Assembly: GCA_026706505.1 (NCBI GenBank)
Contig: JAPOYQ010000526.1
Location: 1 to 11,593 of the forward strand
From: Gemmatimonadota bacterium
GTDB taxonomy: Bacteria > Latescibacterota > UBA2968 > UBA8231
DNA length: 11,593 nucleotides
Direction of reading: 5' to 3'
The notes below the pieces were generated by a model, which worked only from the letters and a program-made list of their open reading frames with translations, made no database searches and was not told where the DNA came from. Made by a program: the position numbers and the translations under genes. Below, piece by piece: positions 7,416-11,593 of this stretch (positions within the stretch are counted from its first letter, which is position 1; each line of letters opens with the position of its first letter).

Positions 7416-8789
7416 CTACGACCAGTTCTTCGGCCAAGAAAAATGTGCGTTGATATCTTCCACGTACTTCATCGGTTCATTGGGTTCAATATTAAACAGC
7501 GCGTCCAGCGTCTCCAGGCCGTGCTCGTACGATTTCGTCTCTTTGCTTTCGAGCACGCCGAATAGCATCATTGATTTATCGCCCGACAAAACCGCTTCGA
7601 GGGTGCGCTCCATCTCAAGCCAATCGGGATAGATGCATTCCAGCATGATCTTCTTGGGCAATGGCGGCACGCGCAAAGGCTGAATGCCCTTCTTATTGAC
7701 AATCGCAGGGACTTCCACTGCCACGTCGTCGGGAATGCCCGGCAGCGCACCGCAGTTGGGCACATTCACCTGAAACTGACCTTCGACGTTGTTGACCAGC
7801 CCATTCATGATGGGAATGTGCTGCTCGGCCGTCAGCTGATCGCCGAACAGATCAATCGGCCGGATTTTCTCGTCGTAGGCCGCTGCCTTCATCTGCTCGT
7901 ATTTTTTGGCCTTGCCAGCTAAAACTGCGTCGCGTCCGGCCGGCGTGTCTTTGCCGCCATTGGGGTCGTACCAGTATTTTCGCGTCGCCAAATCCGTGTG
8001 ATACCACCAGCCGCCCCGCCGAGGCGTATCGCCAATGGGCATCAGGCCGTACAGCTTGTATTGATGGATCGCTGCGCGCGACATCTGCGTGGGGATCGCC
8101 TTGCCTTCCCGGGTCATTCTCTCCCAATACGCCTCGCTTTCCTCGGCAATCCATTTATCCAGCTTCGGATACATGTCTTCGTTTTCATAGATGAAATCCG
8201 TTAGCCAGATATTGTGATTTAATCCCGGCGCTTGCCACGTAACCTTAGCGGGGTCTATGCCTAATGTGCGGGCCACGCCCGTATAGCCGTAATGCCCGTG
8301 ACACAAGCCGCACACTTTAATTCCCGTCTCTCGCGTCATCAATGTCGTTCCGTCAAAGACTGGATTGCCCGCCAACAAAATCCACGCATCGGGACACAGC
8401 TTCTCCATGTCTTTTGCCACGTTCAACATCAGTTGCAAATTGTGATACTCGGGCATGCCGGTTCTGTCGTAAAAAAAACCGAGTTTAGCCGTCATGTTGC
8501 GCCGACGCTGCATGAAGTACTCGTTATGCGTCACCGTTGCTGTATTGATTACGAAATCGGCGTCTTTTAATGCGGCTTCCTGATCCGCGGTTTTCTCAAA
8601 CGTCATATCCGCGCCCAAGTCCTCGGCATAGCGCTGCCCGAGTGCATAAATGACGTCGAGCACTTCCTCATTGATGTCCATGAAACAAACGTGGCTGCCA
8701 TTCAGCTCTTTGGTCAGACACAAATCCTTGACCAAGCCGAGCGAAAACACCACGCTACCCGCACCAAAAATTGTCACCTTATTGGCCAT
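7416..8789 (-). CDS. GH4 NAD- and metal-dependent glycosidase (CHG-type, alpha-glucuronidase/galacturonidase-like)
   Basis: Encodes 457 residues. I chose ATG 8789 because GGAGGG (complement of 8794-8799) lies 4 nt upstream; an in-frame ATG at 8813 adds eight residues but has no such site. GH4 enzymes cleave glycosides by NAD-dependent oxidation at C3 and a divalent metal, in the cytoplasm. Visible features are the NAD motif FGAGSVVFSLG (8-18), the acidic FMDIN (36-40), GNP (141-143), the metal Cys163-His164 in CGLCHGHYGY, and His192 in GLNHNIW. From family knowledge, the residue after Cys-His separates subgroups; CHG is associated with alpha-glucuronidases and alpha-galacturonidases rather than alpha-glucosidases or melibiases. 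Length is normal. It is the middle gene of an operon with a PhyH-like oxygenase 32 bp upstream and an SDR downstream, fitting uronic-acid-containing substrates (inference). Family certain; substrate moderately so. Confidence 0.93.
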   Translation of the reverse strand: MANKVTIFGAGSVVFSLGLVKDLCLTKELNGSHVCFMDINEEVLDVIYALGQRYAEDLGADMTFEKTADQEAALKDADFVINTATVTHNEYFMQRRRNMTAKLGFFYDRTGMPEYHNLQLMLNVAKDMEKLCPDAWILLAGNPVFDGTTLMTRETGIKVCGLCHGHYGYTGVARTLGIDPAKVTWQAPGLNHNIWLTDFIYENEDMYPKLDKWIAEESEAYWERMTREGKAIPTQMSRAAIHQYKLYGLMPIGDTPRRGGWWYHTDLATRKYWYDPNGGKDTPAGRDAVLAGKAKKYEQMKAAAYDEKIRPIDLFGDQLTAEQHIPIMNGLVNNVEGQFQVNVPNCGALPGIPDDVAVEVPAIVNKKGIQPLRVPPLPKKIMLECIYPDWLEMERTLEAVLSGDKSMMLFGVLESKETKSYEHGLETLDALFNIEPNEPMKYVEDINAHFSWPKNWS

Positions 8790-8821
8790 GTTGCCCTCCG
8801 CGAAAGGTCTCAATGCAAATG

Positions 8822-9607
8822 CTAGTTCAGGCGCTTTTTCCAGCGATCGCTGTCAAACTGCGGATGATATACTTCGTTAAAAAATCGACGGTGTTCTGGC
8901 GAGAGTGAATCTAGCATCTCGTCTGTAAACCCGGGTTTGTGGTGACGCACATTGATGTGATTATAAGCAAAAAATAGGGCCATGCGCGGCTCGTCCTGCG
9001 TCCAATCACAGGACGTATGACGCACCGCTTCAGAAAAGACCAGCAGAGAACCAGGCGGACAGCCATAGGTATCCCATACGTTCGAGTCGGGATCGTCGAA
9101 CAGAGGTAGTTTTTTTCTGAAATTGGACTTGTGGCTGCCCGGAATAAACGCCGTTCCTCCTTTGCCTTTTTCCACGCCATTTAATTCCCAAATCACGCGC
9201 GTCATCCCCGAGTAAATCCGTCCATCGTGATACTGATAGCTGTAATTGGGATTCACGGATTTGCCGCCGGCATGAGGCGTCCATCCTCTGTGGTTGTCTC
9301 CCTTGAAGCGATAACTCAAAAACGCGCCTTCCAAGCGGATCTTCTCAGTCTCATCGTCAATAATTGTATGCAGCACCCGCATAACGGCTGGATGGTCGAT
9401 TAATACCGACGCTGGGCCGCCGGGCAAGCAACGCGCATCGGGCGGCAGAGACGCTTTATCGGTGCGCAATTTTTCGCACTGCGCTTTAATCGGCGCAAGC
9501 TCATCCTCGCTCAAAACAGCCGGAAAAAGTATGTACCCTTTCAGGTCGAAAAGCACGGTTTCTCTCTCCGTCAAAGTCGGGGTCCATTCTTGTACCGAAG
9601 TGCTCAT
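8822..9607 (-). CDS. PhyH-like Fe(II)/2-oxoglutarate dioxygenase with H-A-G in place of HxD
   Basis: Encodes 261 residues. ATG 9607 is preferred over a TTG three bases upstream because AAGAGG (complement of 9613-9618) is then 5 nt away. It belongs to the phytanoyl-CoA dioxygenase family of Fe(II)/2-oxoglutarate enzymes, which usually hydroxylate a substrate C-H bond. Evidence is the order of an N-terminal helix region (GYILFPAVLSEDEL), YRFKGDNHRGWTPHAGG, WELNG, FIPGSHKSNF, PPGSLLVFSEAVRH and RMALFFAYN. The predicted ligands are His112, distal His197 and the 2-oxoglutarate Arg208. The acidic residue expected two after the first histidine is Gly114, so the facial triad seems to be His-x-Gly...His. 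This could mean a halogenase-like open site, a different acidic ligand, or a relaxed subfamily. It is the first gene of its operon and probably sets the pathway's first or side-chain step. Confidence 0.9.
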   Translation of the reverse strand: MSTSVQEWTPTLTERETVLFDLKGYILFPAVLSEDELAPIKAQCEKLRTDKASLPPDARCLPGGPASVLIDHPAVMRVLHTIIDDETEKIRLEGAFLSYRFKGDNHRGWTPHAGGKSVNPNYSYQYHDGRIYSGMTRVIWELNGVEKGKGGTAFIPGSHKSNFRKKLPLFDDPDSNVWDTYGCPPGSLLVFSEAVRHTSCDWTQDEPRMALFFAYNHINVRHHKPGFTDEMLDSLSPEHRRFFNEVYHPQFDSDRWKKRLN

Positions 9608-9865
9608 CAAAACCTCTTAACACGATTTTTTGCGAGTAATCGACAGTAATATAACTGCATTGTGGAGCCATGAGTTAGGCTTGTTTTTGCTCCGCCAAGA
9701 TAAATACATAGATACATTGAAAAAGGCCATCAGGCAAGGACAAAGGAGCGATCCGCCCGCTAGCTCCTGCTGAGCGATTCGCGGCTATCTGGACGTTTGT
9801 CGCGTTGAAGTCTATTATGAAGAGCCGCTCTTTTGCGAGAGTTTTGACAAGGGAAGGAGCATTCA
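9608..9865. promoter_or_regulatory. Divergent intergenic control region between PhyH-like operon and DASS transporter
   Basis: This 258-bp region separates two diverging transcription units and has no credible ORF. It is distinctly AT-rich near 9615-9660 and 9700-9722 relative to the flanking genes. Visible short direct repeats are AGTAAT at 9635-9640 and 9645-9650 (10 bp apart), ATACATAG/ATACATT at 9704-9718, and GAGCGATCCGC (9746-9756) against GAGCGATTCGC (9772-9782), 26 bp apart. For the minus-strand operon only a weak -10-like TATATT (complement of about 9647-9652) without a good -35 is seen. A shared regulator binding here is possible but unproven, and none is encoded in the window. Confidence 0.5.
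9790..9818 (+). promoter_or_regulatory. Candidate sigma70-like promoter of the DASS transporter gene
   Basis: TGGACG (9790-9795, 4 of 6 matches to TTGACA) and TATTAT (9813-9818, 5 of 6 to TATAAT) are separated by 17 bp. The -10 ends about 47 bp before the GTG start. The consensus used is that of well-studied bacteria; promoter preferences of this lineage are unknown, so this is only a candidate. Confidence 0.35.
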
Positions 9866-11284
9866 GTGACGGAACGGATGAGGCAGCAGAGTTTTTGGCG
9901 ATTTGGGGTTTGTGTGCTTTTGGCCGGAGCCCTCTGGTTCATGCCTATTCCCGCAGACCTGCCGGTCAGGGGTTGGCACGTCTTTGCGGTTTTTATTGCG
10001 GTGATTACCAGCTTTATTCTGCGCCCTTATCCGATTGGCGCGATGGTGATCTTCGGTTTGGTTGCCTTGACGGCGACTGGCGCGATTACAATACAGGAGG
10101 CGATGTCTGGCTATGGCGACCCAATGGTCTGGTTGATCGTCGCTGCTTTTCTGCTGGCAGGAGGTATTATCCGCACGGGATTGGGTCGGCGGTTGGCACT
10201 TTTGTTGGTCAGTCGGTTGGCGAAATCGCCGTTGGGATTGGGATACTCGATCTGTGGGGCGGAGTTGCTGCTGGGGCCAGTGGTGCCTTCCAATACCGCG
10301 CGCGGTGGCGGCATTTTAGCGCCCATTGTGCGCTCCTTGGCCGAAGCGTTGGACTCCTATCCGACGCAGCATCCCGAACGAGCGGGTACCTATCTTGCGC
10401 TGGTTGGCTCGCACGCCAATCTGATTACCGCGGCGATGTTTCTCACGGGCATGGCGGCCAATCCAATGGTGGCGCAGGCTGCCCAAGCGGTGTTTGGCGT
10501 TACCTTTGATTGGGGGACGTGGGCGCTTGGATCGGTGGTTCCGGGACTCGTCGGACTAGCTCTGTTGCCGGTATTTGTTTTCTTGCTAGCAAAGCCGACG
10601 CTGACAGATACCCGTGCAGCGCAGGCGGTCGCGCAAAGGGAACTTGAGGAGATGGGCAGGTGGAGCAGGGGTGAAAAGATTATGGGGATTGTGCTGCCGG
10701 TCTTGCTTCTATTGTGGGTGACCAAGCCGCTTCATGGAATGCATACGACATTGGTCGCTTGGATCGGCGTCTCCGTTTTGCTCATCACTAACACTGAAAA
10801 ATGGCAGGACATGGTGGAGAACGACAAGGCATGGGAGACGCTTATATGGATCGGTGGTTTGCTGACTATGGCGAGAAGTCTCAAAGAGCACGGGTTTATT
10901 GATTGGTTTGCCCAGGCTGTCGGCGTGTGGTTTACTGATGTCAGCGGTATAACAGTTGTCTTGGTTATGGCGCTGATTTACTTCTATTCGATGTACAGTT
11001 TTTCGATGCTATCGGCGCACATTGCCGCGATGGGCACGGTGTTTTTAGCGGTGGCGCTAGGCGCGGGAGCACCGGCGATGCTCACGGTCGCCATATTCGC
11101 GTACTTTTCTAATCTCTGTGGTTGTACGACTAACTACTCGACGGGGCCGGTGATTATCTACTTTGGTCTGGATTACGTGTCACCTCGCAGGTGGTTTGCT
11201 AGTGGGTTCTTGGTGTCGCTGTATCATTTGGTAATTTGGTTGGGTATTGGGCTGATCTGGTGGAAGATACTTGGTTGGTGGTAG
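9866..11284 (+). CDS. SLC13/DASS (CitT/DiT-type) anion transporter
   Basis: Encodes 472 residues from GTG 9866, chosen because GGGAAGGAG (9851-9859) lies 6 nt upstream. It is a multi-pass inner-membrane transporter of the divalent anion:sodium symporter family, which moves di- and tricarboxylates such as malate, 2-oxoglutarate or citrate. There are about 12-14 hydrophobic segments or re-entrant loops, starting near residues 13-28, 37-52, 57-72 and 87-105 and ending at 443-468. The first SNT signature (PSNTARGGGILAPI, 141-154) and its pseudo-symmetric counterpart TTNYSTGP (421-428) are both present; this form resembles CitT and chloroplast DiT-like antiporters. The exact anion and whether it exchanges or uses Na+ cannot be read. 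It diverges from the PhyH-GH4-SDR operon and converges, 37 bp apart, on the Ldh_2 gene, so importing an organic acid for that dehydrogenase is plausible. Confidence 0.93.
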   Translation: MTERMRQQSFWRFGVCVLLAGALWFMPIPADLPVRGWHVFAVFIAVITSFILRPYPIGAMVIFGLVALTATGAITIQEAMSGYGDPMVWLIVAAFLLAGGIIRTGLGRRLALLLVSRLAKSPLGLGYSICGAELLLGPVVPSNTARGGGILAPIVRSLAEALDSYPTQHPERAGTYLALVGSHANLITAAMFLTGMAANPMVAQAAQAVFGVTFDWGTWALGSVVPGLVGLALLPVFVFLLAKPTLTDTRAAQAVAQRELEEMGRWSRGEKIMGIVLPVLLLLWVTKPLHGMHTTLVAWIGVSVLLITNTEKWQDMVENDKAWETLIWIGGLLTMARSLKEHGFIDWFAQAVGVWFTDVSGITVVLVMALIYFYSMYSFSMLSAHIAAMGTVFLAVALGAGAPAMLTVAIFAYFSNLCGCTTNYSTGPVIIYFGLDYVSPRRWFASGFLVSLYHLVIWLGIGLIWWKILGWW

Positions 11285-11321
11285 TTGGAATTGAGCCGCA
11301 GGGTAGAGTGTCTCGACTTTC

Positions 11322-11593
11322 CTAAAGCCATTCGTACGTATTTACGTCGATACCGAGTCGCTCTGATGTTTTCCTCACGTCCGTCAGCGTTACGCGGCTG
11401 AGTGGGATTCCCTTCTCGCGGTATTCAACGCGGCGAATCGCTTCTAGCTCGCCCGGGGCGTACACTCGGTCAAAACCGGGAGCGAGTTGGCAGTCGTGGA
11501 TCTGCTGGATGGCGGTGTCCACTCTTGACTTGAAGCGTTCGACGTCCTCGAAGGAGGCGATGTGGATGGCGGCGACGAAGTGGCCGTCTTCGC
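11322..11593 (-). CDS. C-terminal part of Ldh_2-family (malate/lactate dehydrogenase-like) oxidoreductase, 5' end outside window
   Basis: The minus-strand frame is open from the right edge to TAG at 11322-11324, giving 89 complete codons. The GTG at 11522 is internal, since the frame continues upstream as GHFVAAIHIASFEDVERFKS, typical of this family. The C-terminal pattern VYAPGELEAIRRVEYREKG followed by IPLS and a short terminal helix is characteristic of the Ldh_2 (PF02615-type) fold. This family of NAD(P)H-dependent 2-oxoacid/hydroxyacid reductases includes malate, L-lactate, ureidoglycolate, sulfolactate and 2,3-diketo-L-gulonate dehydrogenases. The cofactor-binding and catalytic parts are outside the window, so the specific substrate cannot be assigned. 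It converges on the DASS transporter gene with no recognisable terminator hairpin in the 37-bp gap. Confidence 0.85.
   Translation of the reverse strand, partial: EDGHFVAAIHIASFEDVERFKSRVDTAIQQIHDCQLAPGFDRVYAPGELEAIRRVEYREKGIPLSRVTLTDVRKTSERLGIDVNTYEWL

Noticed and set aside
9805..10509. 234-codon plus-strand ORF overlapping the transporter in another frame
   Set aside because: The overlapping frame encodes a clear DASS protein with both SNT-type signatures and a good ribosome binding site; this one has no recognisable domain.
11285..11321. Possible terminator between the transporter and the Ldh_2 gene
   Set aside because: No inverted repeat longer than three or four base pairs could be found in the 37-bp gap.
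11322..11522. Stand-alone 66-residue minus-strand gene
   Set aside because: The frame continues open to the window edge with residues typical of the Ldh_2 family, so it is the C-terminus of a longer protein, not a small gene.

Overview
The window looks like a fragment from an uncultured, fairly GC-rich Gram-negative bacterium, most plausibly of the Latescibacterota/Poribacteria kind. That placement rests on gene content only: two neighbouring secreted-type proteins ending in a TPNGDGVND/FlgD-Ig-like module, a discoidin-like surface protein, a sulfatase, and a PhyH-family dioxygenase. There is no rRNA or other marker to confirm it. I see no tRNA, CRISPR array, insertion sequence or prophage gene.

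Left half, + strand (2-6344): the 3' end of a secreted-type protein, a 779-residue signal-peptide protein with two discoidin-like regions and the same C-terminal module, a formylglycine-type sulfatase without signal peptide, and an alpha/beta-hydrolase of the CocE/NonD (X-Pro dipeptidyl-peptidase-like) family. Gaps are 11, 19 and 40 bp, each with a Shine-Dalgarno-like sequence, so they are probably co-transcribed.

Middle, - strand (9607 down to 6370): a Fe(II)/2-oxoglutarate PhyH-like oxygenase, a GH4 NAD-dependent glycosidase and an extended-SDR sugar epimerase/reductase form a tight three-gene operon (gaps 32 and 35 bp) that converges on the CocE-like gene. A 258-bp divergent intergenic region (9608-9865) separates it from a + strand SLC13/DASS (CitT/DiT-type) anion transporter. 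That transporter converges on the C-terminal part of an Ldh_2-family (malate/lactate dehydrogenase-like) oxidoreductase, which runs off the right edge.

Working hypothesis (inference): the region handles anionic, possibly sulfated or uronic-acid-containing glycan fragments. Surface discoidin proteins could bind the polymer and the DASS protein could import small organic acids. A signal-less sulfatase, a GH4 enzyme with a CHG-type metal motif, an SDR and an Ldh_2 reductase could then process the products in the cytoplasm. The most unusual single feature is the PhyH-like protein, whose expected HxD iron motif reads H-A-G.
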